DNA of 64,000 nucleotides, taken from Ignavibacterium sp. (GTDB lineage Bacteria; Zixibacteria; MSB-5A5; GN15; PGXB01). The stretch covers positions 197,672 through 261,671 of the forward strand of contig DYGG01000001.1 of the NCBI GenBank assembly GCA_020724775.1, given 5' to 3'. Below are positions 22,101 through 28,878 of this stretch, piece after piece. The notes under the pieces are model-generated. The model was not told where the DNA came from, ran no database searches, and saw only the letters and a list, made by a program, of their open reading frames with translations. Position numbers and translations under genes: made by a program. Positions within the stretch are counted from its first letter, which is position 1, and the number at the start of each line of letters is the position of its first letter.

Positions 22101-24159
22101 CGGGACCGGAGATAATCTGGCATCGTTTGAAATTGCCGTTGGGGTCGGTTGCTGATACCGGCAGGCATAACTGAGCAGTCGCGCACTGGAAAACGCTGGT
22201 ATCATTGGGAATATTGCACGCCGGCGGTTGATTGAGTGTAACTGTGATAACCGCTGTATCTCTCTTTTTGGCGCCGCAGGCGTCGGTCGCCTCCAGGATA
22301 AAGGTGTAACTGCCGCTTCCGGCAGGAGTGAAACAGATATTGGTTCCGTTATAGCTGCCCGGCCCGGAAACCAACTGGCAGGAACTGAGGTTGCCATTGG
22401 CATCAGCGCAGGATGCCGGCCAGCAGATCGGCGCCGGTGTGCACTGGAAGAGAGTAGAATCACGTCCGGCATTGGCTGTCGGGGGGACGTTGAGCGCGTA
22501 ATAAATCACCGCCGTATCGTAGTCGGTGGCGCCGCAACTGTCTGTGGCCTTCAATATGAATTCATAATTAAGTGTCCCGCTGGGAGTAAAGCAGATCTGG
22601 CTGCCGTTGAATGTTCCCGGTCCGCTGACCAGTTCACAGGATTTAAGATTATTGTCGGGGTCGGTGCATGAAGCGGGCCAGCAGATCGGCGCCGCGGTGC
22701 ATTGAAAGATAGTCTGGTCGCTGCCGGCATTAGCCACCGGCGGATTGCTGGGGCAGATATCTATAGAATATGGATTTACCTGCGGATTTATGGAAGGGTA
22801 GGAGACAGTTACTTGTCCGTCTGATGCGGTCATGTAATAATCGAAATTTATTTTACAGTCAAAGGTCGATGCCGGGATGGTAGCGCAAAAAGTGCTGTCA
22901 TTGGGCGGAGCCGTCATCGCCACCGTGGTATAACTGACCTGTCCGGTCACGCGATAGAAGAGAGTGACTGTCAATCCGGAAGAAGGAGTGTCCTTATCGG
23001 TCACGTAGGCACAGATGGTCAGCGGGCTGTTATCCGACTGGCAAGTATCTTCCAGTCCAACAGTTATCGGTGTGCGGGAGATATGGGGGTTATCGCGCTC
23101 CTGGCAGTAGGCGGTGTCACACGGGGAACAAGCGCCACCATCATAATAGCATGCCACTACCATGTGAGTGTCGCCGTTTTGAATCGTGTCGCCACTGTAA
23201 TAACAGATATAGTAACGGCTGCAGAGACGCTGTTTGATGCGAGTGTAGAGAGAATCGATGTCATCATTATTGGGAGCCTGGTCCCAATAGCCGCCGGTTC
23301 CATTGGCGAACGCTTGAAGGGCCTCCGGGTTGTACCAGGTGTTGGTTATGGAGCCGAGGTTAAATGTGTAAATTGGAACTCCGGAGTTCTTAGCCAAAGT
23401 GCAGATAAGAGTAGAGTCATCAGCGTAGGTGTTGTCGTTGACGCCATCCGGTGGGGGATAGCAGAGATGGCTGCGGTTTTCCAAGCCGTCGGTAAAGGCA
23501 ATCACCGCTTTGCTTCCCAGTTCCAGTTTGGTCAGGTCAACACCTTTGTAAATGCCGTCGAAGCAGGCGGTGTACCCGTTGGCGGAGAGGGCGTTAATGG
23601 CATTATGCAGTGTCGTTTTATTACTGGTGAAAGGGGTTATGGTACCGATACAGTTGGAATACGGTACAATCGCCACCCGGTCAAAGGGGTCCATGTTGTC
23701 GACGAACCGATGCATGGCGTTCTTTGCGGCAGTAAGACGGCCGCCGTCGCTCATGCTTCCGCTGACATCGACGACCAAGCAGACCGAGGTAATGCAGGAA
23801 TCAAGACTCAACTGCTGAATGCTGAAACTATCGACGGTTATCCCATCCTGCGACAGACAAATACTATCGCCAGTCATGCCGCCGATAGGGTTGCCGTTGG
23901 CGTCCAGAATGTCGAGGTAGAGGCAGATGAGGGGAAACTGCGAGCAATCCAACTGCGAAATATTGGTTGAGTTCGCAGTTTGTGATGACGAGAGATTGTA
24001 GATTGGATAAATAAGTTCGGTAGCGCGGGGGATTGGTCCCGGGGGGATGGTGGTATCAATTACAGTCGGGTCGTCTTCAGGTCCGACAACAATCTGGGCA
24101 TGGCTCAATGCCGCCAATACCAAGAGCAGCATTAAGCAGGTCGTTAGCGTTTTTCCCAT
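16141..24159 (-). CDS. Giant secreted VWA / Ig-like repeat protein with cohesin-like, dockerin-like and sorting domains
   Basis: A 2672-residue secreted protein. Signal peptide at 1-21 (ending SHA). A von Willebrand A domain follows (about 120-330) with a MIDAS-like DVSGSM near residue 131 and FTDGLENRS. After a linker, twenty Ig-like repeats of about 86 residues run from residue 472 to about 2197, most with four cysteines and a core like ICFTP...YTFILEATDACGA. Residues about 2200-2370 resemble a cohesin (VNIILNGSGKALGGFDFLIAYD). About 2400-2510 has calcium-loop-like dockerin elements (ARGDINLNGVPNEIGDAV, ATEVNGDGITLSVADLVYLV). The last 85 residues are a FlgD/T9SS-like sorting domain (LDQNYPNPFNPKTVIEF ... 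ASGIYLYRLSAG). The GGGAG ribosome site is 9 bases before the ATG. Likely a cell-surface adhesin or scaffold; function is inferred. Confidence 0.88.
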   Translation of the reverse strand: MGKTLTTCLMLLLVLAALSHAQIVVGPEDDPTVIDTTIPPGPIPRATELIYPIYNLSSSQTANSTNISQLDCSQFPLICLYLDILDANGNPIGGMTGDSICLSQDGITVDSFSIQQLSLDSCITSVCLVVDVSGSMSDGGRLTAAKNAMHRFVDNMDPFDRVAIVPYSNCIGTITPFTSNKTTLHNAINALSANGYTACFDGIYKGVDLTKLELGSKAVIAFTDGLENRSHLCYPPPDGVNDNTYADDSTLICTLAKNSGVPIYTFNLGSITNTWYNPEALQAFANGTGGYWDQAPNNDDIDSLYTRIKQRLCSRYYICYYSGDTIQNGDTHMVVACYYDGGACSPCDTAYCQERDNPHISRTPITVGLEDTCQSDNSPLTICAYVTDKDTPSSGLTVTLFYRVTGQVSYTTVAMTAPPNDSTFCATIPASTFDCKINFDYYMTASDGQVTVSYPSINPQVNPYSIDICPSNPPVANAGSDQTIFQCTAAPICWPASCTDPDNNLKSCELVSGPGTFNGSQICFTPSGTLNYEFILKATDSCGATDYDTAVIYYALNVPPTANAGRDSTLFQCTPAPICWPASCADANGNLSSCQLVSGPGSYNGTNICFTPAGSGSYTFILEATDACGAKKRDTAVITVTLNQPPACNIPNDTSVFQCATAQLCLPVSATDPNGNFKRCQIISGPGSLSGGNWCYTPTGDQTVNVTVRCEDSCGACCEDNFTVHFEVNQAPVVALENDSSLFQCSPQPICVSYGITDDEGNVTLEELLSGPGSIDTALNKVCFTPAAAGTYTIVVRAADSCGAIDTDTIIVTVSLNRPPVANAGSDQTLFQCAPTQVCWPASCSDPDGNLSTCTLISGVGSYNGTNICFTPTASGNYTFILEATDACGLTNRDTAVITVTINSAPVCVMPPDTSSFFQCTPTAVSLPLGATDIDNNFSLCQILSGPGSLVGGNWVYTPSGDEFRKVVVQCLDACGAACIDSFFVRFDINAAPIANAGADQTLFQCTPTQVCWNAGATDADNNISSVQLVSGVGSFNGSQICFTPSANGSYTFILEATDACGATDRDTCVINITLNNPPVANAGADQSLYQCNPASICLPASCSDVDGNLTGCTLISGTGTFSGGNICFTPTGSGSYTFVIEASDACGATDRDTVVVNVSLNLPPTIAFGNDTTLFLCQPQPVCLGYTVSDPQGLNKLVETMVSGFGYIDTALNQVCFTPTGSGVYQFIINVSDSCGAFDRDTVVANISFGQFAVIDCPATPLSVSLCSPETVCQTIDITPASATVSVSYGSYSGGELCFMADTSGVYVITIIAASSCGADTCQITFNVDIGQAAQLSCFSPGSKFICLPGQVCAPVGVIGDGAVVTVSPIGLYNSGNVCFPADTGGHYVLTVIASTACGADTCQIVMDITINSLPVAVDPASPVDTFLCAAASVCRQFSAGDINGGPLTWSKISGNGTVSSSGLWCFNPTASGSYSVTAAVADSCGGADTVSLTYNINLNDPPTVALGDDMNQFACVGSTLCFLYSTTDDDNNIVLEELLTGPGTIDTAQNRVCFVPPATGTYTFIVKVTDICGLSDVDTINVTALVNIPPVADAGPDQTLLLCSAVEVCWAASCSDVNGNLTNCALISGPGSYSGGNICFTPAANGAYMFVLEATDACGATDRDTVIINVTLNQSPVCSVPDNQSIFQCTPGQICLPVSGSDPDGNFARCEISSGPGTLSGGNWCFTPTGDQTVNVTIRCLDSCGAYCEDNFTVTVDINQPPLFAFGNDTSLFICGSSAICFGYSVTDPENNVTLEELLPGIHGGTIDTALNQICFTPTVGGIYTFIGKVTDACGATDLDTINITVAFNTAPAANAGVDQNIFQCSPAPICWAASCSDVDGNLTSCTLISGPGTYTGGNICFTPTVSGVYTFIIEATDACAATDRDTAMITVSLNAPPVCNLPPDTNKFFQCTPGPVSLPVSGSDPDGNFDHCEIVTGPGSLSGGNWVYTPSGDEFRKVIIRCLDACGVSCIDSFFVQFDVNFAPVANAGADQNLFQCIPAEICWNAGATDPDNNITSVSLVSGPGTFNGSQICFTPSNSGTYTFILEATDACSVKDRDTAMVTVNFNRAPVVTGPPDYTLFFDYTDQFCFDITVSDQDNNLSSVMVSPVGIYNSTTGRVCVDIDSIGTYCLTITATDLCGAIDVDTVCIEIQLDECIHVQIEKVHNVLQGHHKLVNIILNGSGKALGGFDFLIAYDNSALNPGVVLPGALLSECAWEYFTYRFGYSGQCTGCPSGLLRLVALAETNNGAYHPDCFLDGRVGAMATIDFLVSNDRNLECQFVPIRFFWMDCGDNSIASPSGDTLWISRDVFDFQMNNITDYNDRFPTFLGAPDSCLVGGGPDKPAPIRCIDFINGGVDIICADSIDARGDINLNGVPNEIGDAVVFTNYFIYGLGAFTVNLEGQIAATEVNGDGITLSVADLVYLVRVIVGDAQPLAKPGPDAFARFHTEAKVVKAETNTSIGALLMIFDGEARPALGPAASGMEMKYVYRDGITRVLIYSFERGKAIGSGDILSYDGAAELVAVDAADYYGSILKANADNIVPTEYALDQNYPNPFNPKTVIEFALPQAGEWTLEIFNILGQKVETWRRFSEAGYQRIEWDAEGFASGIYLYRLSAGDYVASRKMIILK
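17570..22746 (-). repeat. Twenty tandem Ig-like coding repeats containing a duplicated six-repeat block
   Basis: Repeats of about 258 bp within the giant gene. By sequence they fall into subtypes: A (NAGADQTLFQC...CWPASCSD), B (LPVSATDP...SGPGSLSGGNW), C (NVTLEELLSGPG.IDTALN), B' (YTPSGDEFRKV) and A' (CWNAGATD). In protein order repeats 2-7 read A-B-C-A-B'-A', and repeats 14-19 read the same. These two blocks are at 20932-22488 and 17830-19392 (519 and 521 codons). Repeats 10-12 are diverged, and repeat 20 is the most different. Confidence 0.9.
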
Positions 24160-24855
24160 TGGCTTGCACTCCCATGGCGAGTCTATAGTTCATATTTTTA
24201 GTCGTAGTTGAATCGGTCATCCCCATCCGGTAAGAAAGGGTTCGGGGATATAATCCTCTTTTGAGGATTTCACTAATAATTATTTGAAGGAAAATGTCGG
24301 CTACTTTGGCCAACCGGCAAGTAATTAGCAAATGCTTTTGCCTTAATCCTCCGTGCGCAGGAAACCATCCAGCGCAATTGCATTATTAACTTTTGAAAGG
24401 ACCACTTTGCCGTTTACCACTCGGCAATCTCAAAACCGGTTAAGTTTGTATTTCCGCCATTCTGTGCTCTGGCTAGCCTAACCGTGTAGAAATAGGAATA
24501 GCTTAATCACAAGGTACAACTATTCAATAAGTTGTCAACCAGATTTTCCTATGGAATTTTGGGAATAATGCCACTTCTGTCGAAGATATTAGCCCTGTTT
24601 CACCTTACTCTTTATAAAATGGTTTCATTAGCGTGATTATCTCATTGACAGTCAAGATGTTACTCTTCCGGGTGACGGTGGCTTGAATTGATATGATGGG
24701 CAATACAAGAATTGGGTGGCAATAACGTAGAGGGTATTCTTTTGCCTTGTGTCGAATCTGCCGACCGTTTATTTTCCACCTTTGACAGCAGATTGAAGTC
24801 TGCGAGCATTCTGCCGAATTGGATTGGATACAGAATTAGACAAGAAAAGGGAAGA
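24160..24855. other. Divergent intergenic region: leader of the giant gene and upstream region of glnS
   Basis: No credible gene is seen in 696 bp. The minus-strand half is an unusually long leader (about 345 bases) between a promoter near 24511-24538 and the giant gene. It contains several hairpins: a perfect 7-bp stem with AAAA loop at 24252-24269, a GTTGGC/GCCGAC stem near 24297-24315, and a GGCAA/TTGCC stem enclosing a smaller hairpin near 24315-24342. No known riboswitch class was recognised. The plus-strand half must hold the glnS promoter, but no clear -35/-10 pair was found. Confidence 0.4.
24511..24538 (-). promoter_or_regulatory. Promoter of the giant repeat-protein gene
   Basis: On the minus strand a perfect TTGACA (24538-24533) is followed by a 16-base spacer and TACCTT (24516-24511). 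Transcription would start near 24504, leaving a leader of about 345 bases before the ATG at 24159. Confidence 0.5.
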
Positions 24856-26532
24856 ATGGAGAATAACGACAGCACAGTTAAGACCGATTTTATCCGAGAA
24901 ATTATTCGCGAGGATATCAATTCGGGGCGCTTTTCCTCCGGGATAATGACTCGTTTTCCTCCGGAGCCAAACGGCTATCTTCATATCGGGCATGCTAAGT
25001 CAATCTGTCTCAATTTCGGCATTGCAGCCGAGTTTGGTGGGAAATGCAATCTCCGCTTTGACGATACCAACCCTACCAAGGAAGAGCAGGAGTATGTGGA
25101 TTCGATAAAAGAGGATGTCCGCTGGCTGGGATTCGATTGGGAAGAGCGGGAGTACTATGCCTCCGATTATTTTGACCAACTATATCAATATGCCCGGAAG
25201 TTGATTGATAAAGGGAAGGCCTTTGTCTGCGACCTAACGGCTGACCAGATTCGCGATTTTCGCGGCACCCTGACACAACCGGGGAAAGGGTCCCCCTATC
25301 GTAACCGTTCCGTCGATGAAAACCTGGCGCTGTTTGAGAGGATGCGCCAGGGTGAATATCCTGACGGTTTCCGCACTTTGCGGGCAAAAATTGATATGGC
25401 ATCCCCCAATCTCAATCTGCGCGACCCGGTGATGTACCGGATACTGCATGCCTCACATCATCGCACCGGGGAAAAATGGTGTATCTATCCGATGTACGAT
25501 TGGGCGCACGGGCAGAGCGATTCTATTGAAGGTATTACCCACTCGATTTGTACGTTGGAATTTGAAGACCATCGTCCGCTCTATGACTGGTTCATAACGG
25601 AACTGGGGATACATCATCCGCGGCAGATTGAATTCGCCCGTCTGGCTCTGACTTACACCGTGATGAGCAAGCGGAAACTTTTGGAACTGGTCAAGCGGAA
25701 GATTGTCTCGGGGTGGGATGACCCCCGTATGCCGACCATATCGGGATTGCGACGGCGGGGATTCACCCCCGAATCAATCCGCCTTTTCGCCGAGCGAATC
25801 GGAGTTGCCAAACGGGACAGCATGGTTGAAATCAGCGTTCTCGAAGATTGTATTCGTGAACTTCTCAACAAGCAGGCGCCGCGGGTGATGGCGGTGTTGC
25901 GCCCCTTGAAAGTGGTGCTGGTGAACTATCCTGATGAGAAGACCGAGGAATTTGAGACCGATAACAACCCGGAAGATCTTTCCATGGGGAAACGGTTGGT
26001 TCCATTCTCGAAATTACTTTATATCGAGCGAGAGGACTTCAGTGAAAATCCGCCCAAAGGTTATTTTCGACTGACCCCGACCAATGAAGTTCGCTTGAAG
26101 CATGCCTACTTTATCCGGCTCAAAGAAGTCGTTCGGGACGGCTCCGGCGAAATAGTTGAATTACATTGTACTTATGACCCGGACACCCACGGGGGAGAGG
26201 CTAAGGATGGGCGCAAGGTGAAAGGGACCATTCACTGGGTTTCGGCGGCGCATTCCGTTGATGCTGAAGTCCGTCTGTACGACCATCTCTTTTCCAAAGA
26301 AGACCCTGAAGACGACAGCGATGGGAGAGATTTTTTTGGGTCGGTCAATCCGGATTCGATGATTACCCTGAAAGAGTGCAAACTGGAGAAGTCGATGGGG
26401 CAAGCGGCGAAGGGAAGTCGGTTTCAGTTCCTGCGGCATGGTTATTTCTTAGTCGACCCGGTCGATTCGAAACCGGAGAGGCCGGTGTTTGACAGGATAG
26501 TGTCGCTGAAGGATGCGTGGAAGAAGAAGTAG
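24856..26532 (+). CDS. glnS: Glutaminyl-tRNA synthetase
   Basis: Charges tRNA-Gln with glutamine. The 558-residue class I synthetase has the HIGH-type motif [12 protein letters not shown], the anticipated RFDDTNP and YPMYDWAHG segments, the KMSKS-equivalent VMSKRKL, and the C-terminal beta-barrel anticodon domain ([24 protein letters not shown]). The start at 24856 ([13 protein letters not shown]) is preferred over an upstream in-frame ATG because it has an AAGGGAAG ribosome site and gives the family N-terminus. Direct charging by GlnRS means this lineage need not rely on GatCAB for glutamine. A tRNA-Gln gene lies 1.5 kb away. Confidence 0.96.
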   Translation: MENNDSTVKTDFIREIIREDINSGRFSSGIMTRFPPEPNGYLHIGHAKSICLNFGIAAEFGGKCNLRFDDTNPTKEEQEYVDSIKEDVRWLGFDWEEREYYASDYFDQLYQYARKLIDKGKAFVCDLTADQIRDFRGTLTQPGKGSPYRNRSVDENLALFERMRQGEYPDGFRTLRAKIDMASPNLNLRDPVMYRILHASHHRTGEKWCIYPMYDWAHGQSDSIEGITHSICTLEFEDHRPLYDWFITELGIHHPRQIEFARLALTYTVMSKRKLLELVKRKIVSGWDDPRMPTISGLRRRGFTPESIRLFAERIGVAKRDSMVEISVLEDCIRELLNKQAPRVMAVLRPLKVVLVNYPDEKTEEFETDNNPEDLSMGKRLVPFSKLLYIEREDFSENPPKGYFRLTPTNEVRLKHAYFIRLKEVVRDGSGEIVELHCTYDPDTHGGEAKDGRKVKGTIHWVSAAHSVDAEVRLYDHLFSKEDPEDDSDGRDFFGSVNPDSMITLKECKLEKSMGQAAKGSRFQFLRHGYFLVDPVDSKPERPVFDRIVSLKDAWKKK

Positions 26533-26565
26533 TGTTGCCAATAAGACCTACTAAACGGATGAAGT

Positions 26566-27120
26566 ATGAACATGCAAGAAGCGCTCAAGGCAATTGACAA
26601 ACTGAAAAACGATTATCTGACATGCAAGAAGATGTTTCCTTACATGAGCCGTGACTTGATTGGAAAGAGGGGGGCAGCAACAGCACCATACTATTCTGGG
26701 TCGACTATGCCGGTCGTTTTTCATTATCTTGAAACCGTGACGGAGGAACTCGTTAAGCAAAGCAATGAAGCAGGGCATTGGATTAATCAAAATGCAATAG
26801 TGCGTCTGTGCTCAATTTTGGAATTCTTTGGTTATCTGTCAAACAGCATTCCAATAGATAAGTCAGTACAACATGCGAAATCTGTCGATATAGTCCGCAG
26901 ATTGAGAAACAAAATTGTCCACAAGAATGGGTGTTATGATTCAACGGATGGCGACGACATTAAGCTGAAAGACGAGATGACAGAGTATCTCCAACTTGGG
27001 GATAAGGTCAATACTTTGAATGAATTTCCGATGTCAATAGACTCAGTAATTCTGCCACTTATTTACCAATGTAGAGAATATATTATTTTGAAGTCCAAAG
27101 GGAATTCAAGTTACATGTAG
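26566..27120 (+). CDS. Unknown protein with HEPN-like RNKIVH motif
   Basis: A 184-residue, largely helical protein not recognised by name. Its best clue is RLRNKIVHKNG around residues 105-115, an R-x4-H pattern typical of HEPN domains, several of which are RNases in toxin-antitoxin or phage-defence systems. A helical segment with Glu residues (TVTEELVKQ) lies upstream. Composition is richer in A and T than glnS and most of the window, which suggests recent transfer. It starts 33 bp after glnS but no nucleotidyltransferase partner is adjacent. The following gene is convergent. HEPN assignment is inference from the motif only. Confidence 0.45.
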   Translation: MNMQEALKAIDKLKNDYLTCKKMFPYMSRDLIGKRGAATAPYYSGSTMPVVFHYLETVTEELVKQSNEAGHWINQNAIVRLCSILEFFGYLSNSIPIDKSVQHAKSVDIVRRLRNKIVHKNGCYDSTDGDDIKLKDEMTEYLQLGDKVNTLNEFPMSIDSVILPLIYQCREYIILKSKGNSSYM

Positions 27121-27195
27121 CGGACGAGACCTGCGCCTGTTCCATCTTCGATTGATTCCTTAAATGACAAACTCAGTCTCGTATATAAGAGTGAA

Positions 27196-27801
27196 TTAGA
27201 AAACTTTCCGACTGACTCTATTCCACTCTGGTATATCGCCAATTCTATATGACAACACCCATACGGACCAATATGAATAACCATTTCCGAATTCATCTTC
27301 GAAATATGTGAAGAAGTGCCGATACCATTTTTTGCCTTCAGCTATAGCATCAAGTACTTCTTGACGGTATAGCACATCATAGCCGCAGTCTATTATTTCA
27401 CCCGGATAGATGATGAATTGCTCTAATCTGGTCTGCATCGAGTCAGTGGAGGGGTGGCTTATGGTATCACTTTGAAAGACGCCATGGTAGTACTTCACTT
27501 TATATCCATTAGCGTCTCCATTGTTTATAATATAATAGGGTAATTTCCACTTTTCTTCACCTTTTCCAATGTTTTCTATTCTCATGGCCGCTGGGATAGC
27601 TGGATTGTCAGTTAGACTCTCTACGAGTTTTGGACGATTTGATATTCTTAATTGGCTCTTGAGTGTTCCTAGTGTTTCGCGTGATATTAGAGTTTGGTTG
27701 TATGCCTGAATCGCTATAATGAGAGTGGCAACTGCACTGCCTAATGAGACAAAAATCGCAAACTTTGCCCAGAAACCTATTGAGTTGTTTTCGACATTCA
27801 A
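27196..27801 (-). CDS. Unknown membrane-anchored protein
   Basis: A 201-residue protein of unknown function. Residues about 12-32 form one hydrophobic segment (KFAIFVSLGSAVATLIIAIQ), followed by a short coiled-coil-like stretch and a soluble domain rich in aromatic residues with FEDEFGNGYSYWSVWV near the C-terminus. Small anchored proteins of this layout are common as orphan accessory genes. It is AT-rich like its convergent neighbour and lies between that gene and the 3' end of tRNA-Gln. No operon partner is visible. Confidence 0.55.
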   Translation of the reverse strand: MNVENNSIGFWAKFAIFVSLGSAVATLIIAIQAYNQTLISRETLGTLKSQLRISNRPKLVESLTDNPAIPAAMRIENIGKGEEKWKLPYYIINNGDANGYKVKYYHGVFQSDTISHPSTDSMQTRLEQFIIYPGEIIDCGYDVLYRQEVLDAIAEGKKWYRHFFTYFEDEFGNGYSYWSVWVLSYRIGDIPEWNRVSRKVF

Positions 27802-28024
27802 AGAACTTCTCCGCTCGTCAGAATATTAGCCTCGATTATCAAGAAACACACTAGCAATCAAATGTCAAGTAAAAATCAAACCAATTCTGACCCTCATTGT
27901 GTAAGTGAATTCTTCTCGAAAAGAATTACTGTCCCTGTAATTTCGACATTTGTGTAGCCATTCAAGGTGTCGGCATATGAATTGAGCAGGCATTCGTATC
28001 TTGTGCCCAGACTACAATAAAAAA

Positions 28025-28095
28025 CTGGGGAACAGGGAATCGAACCCCGATTTCGTGGTCCAGAGCCACGCGCCCTACCGTTGGACCATTCCCCA
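28025..28095 (-). tRNA. tRNA-Gln (anticodon CUG)
   Basis: A full cloverleaf can be drawn on the minus strand. The acceptor stem TGGGGAA pairs with TTCCCCA, with discriminator G, as expected for Gln. The anticodon stem CGTGG/CCACG encloses loop CTCTGGA with anticodon CTG. The T arm is CGGGG-TTCGATT-CCCTG. The gene is 71 bases long and CCA is not encoded. glnS lies 1.5 kb away, on the other side of two accessory genes. Confidence 0.95.
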
Positions 28096-28188
28096 GTAAT
28101 AAACTGGTGGGCGCTTACTTTATCGGTAACCGCCCTGCAAAGTTCACCCAATATATCACCGGCAAGAGTTTTGTCAAGAAAATGTAGT

Positions 28189-28878
28189 TTAGCCCACTCT
28201 TTTTCTGACTGTCACCACCAGCGCCGTTCCTTTCACGGCTATGGCGGCTTTTGATTCTGCAAATTGATTCCGAAGACTCAGACTGTCGCCAAATTTCAAA
28301 GACGCCTTCGGCGCCGGATACACCAGCCCCGCAAAGCGCACTTTTACTCCATCTGATAGTGGAAGAATCGAAAGATAATCTCCTTTTCTTCCCGTGATTA
28401 CAGCCTTTTCATTCTCTAAAAGAATAACCTCGGAAAGAGGGGAGAGTATCCGCCCGCGAATCCGGCGTCGTTTCAATCTTGACGCCTGTTTTATTACATG
28501 AAGTAAGAAAATATTTTCCAGAGTGTGGTCGATTTCGGTCCGTCCCAGCGCTCCGCAGATTTCAATTTCATCGGCGCCCCGCTCTATTGCCATCTCTATG
28601 GCAAGCTGGCTGTCGGTTTTGTCTTTGCGAGGAGAAAATCTGATTACCTCAAGGCCTGACAAGTACTTTTCTGATAGTCGAGGAGCGGAATCGAAATCAC
28701 CGATAATGATATCCGGACGGATTTGGCGCCGGAGAAAGAATCGCACGCCACCGTCAACAGCGACCGTAACTTTGTTGTTCAGCCGCTTACGGTAAAAGTC
28801 AGTTTCAGCCGCAGAATACCGGTTGTTCAAAAACAGGATATATTTCTTCGCTCGAGATTTTCGGCTTTTCTCAGTCAC
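28189..28878 (-). CDS. Thiamine pyrophosphokinase
   Basis: Converts thiamine to thiamine pyrophosphate using ATP, the cofactor needed by the E1 subunits encoded at 51794-53831. The 229 residues carry the family motifs VAVDGGVRFFLRR, PDIIIGDFDSAPR, FSPRKDKTDSQLAIE and GALGRTEIDHTLENIFLL, then a beta-sandwich thiamine-binding domain. The start at 28878 overlaps the end of the PLP-enzyme gene by 8 bp, so the two probably share a transcript. A basic N-terminal stretch precedes the fold. Confidence 0.92.
   Translation of the reverse strand: MTEKSRKSRAKKYILFLNNRYSAAETDFYRKRLNNKVTVAVDGGVRFFLRRQIRPDIIIGDFDSAPRLSEKYLSGLEVIRFSPRKDKTDSQLAIEMAIERGADEIEICGALGRTEIDHTLENIFLLHVIKQASRLKRRRIRGRILSPLSEVILLENEKAVITGRKGDYLSILPLSDGVKVRFAGLVYPAPKASLKFGDSLSLRNQFAESKAAIAVKGTALVVTVRKRVG

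Noticed and set aside
17570..22746. Regular repeats that could suggest a CRISPR array
   Set aside because: Period is about 258 bp, the whole stretch is one open reading frame, and repeats code for Ig-like domains.
22228..23970. Long plus-strand reading frames opposite the giant gene
   Set aside because: They mirror the minus-strand repeats and carry no independent signals.
24160..24504. Known riboswitch (c-di-GMP, cobalamin, TPP) in the giant gene leader
   Set aside because: GGCAAA-like words occur, but the full conserved cores such as GACGCAAAGC or CUGAGA are not in the right order.
24712..24855. Longer glnS starting at 24712
   Set aside because: No family similarity in the added 48 residues; 24856 has a good ribosome site.
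28025..28095. Attachment site for an integrated element at tRNA-Gln
   Set aside because: No second copy of the tRNA 3' end and no integrase were found near 26.5 kb, so only an island hypothesis is kept.
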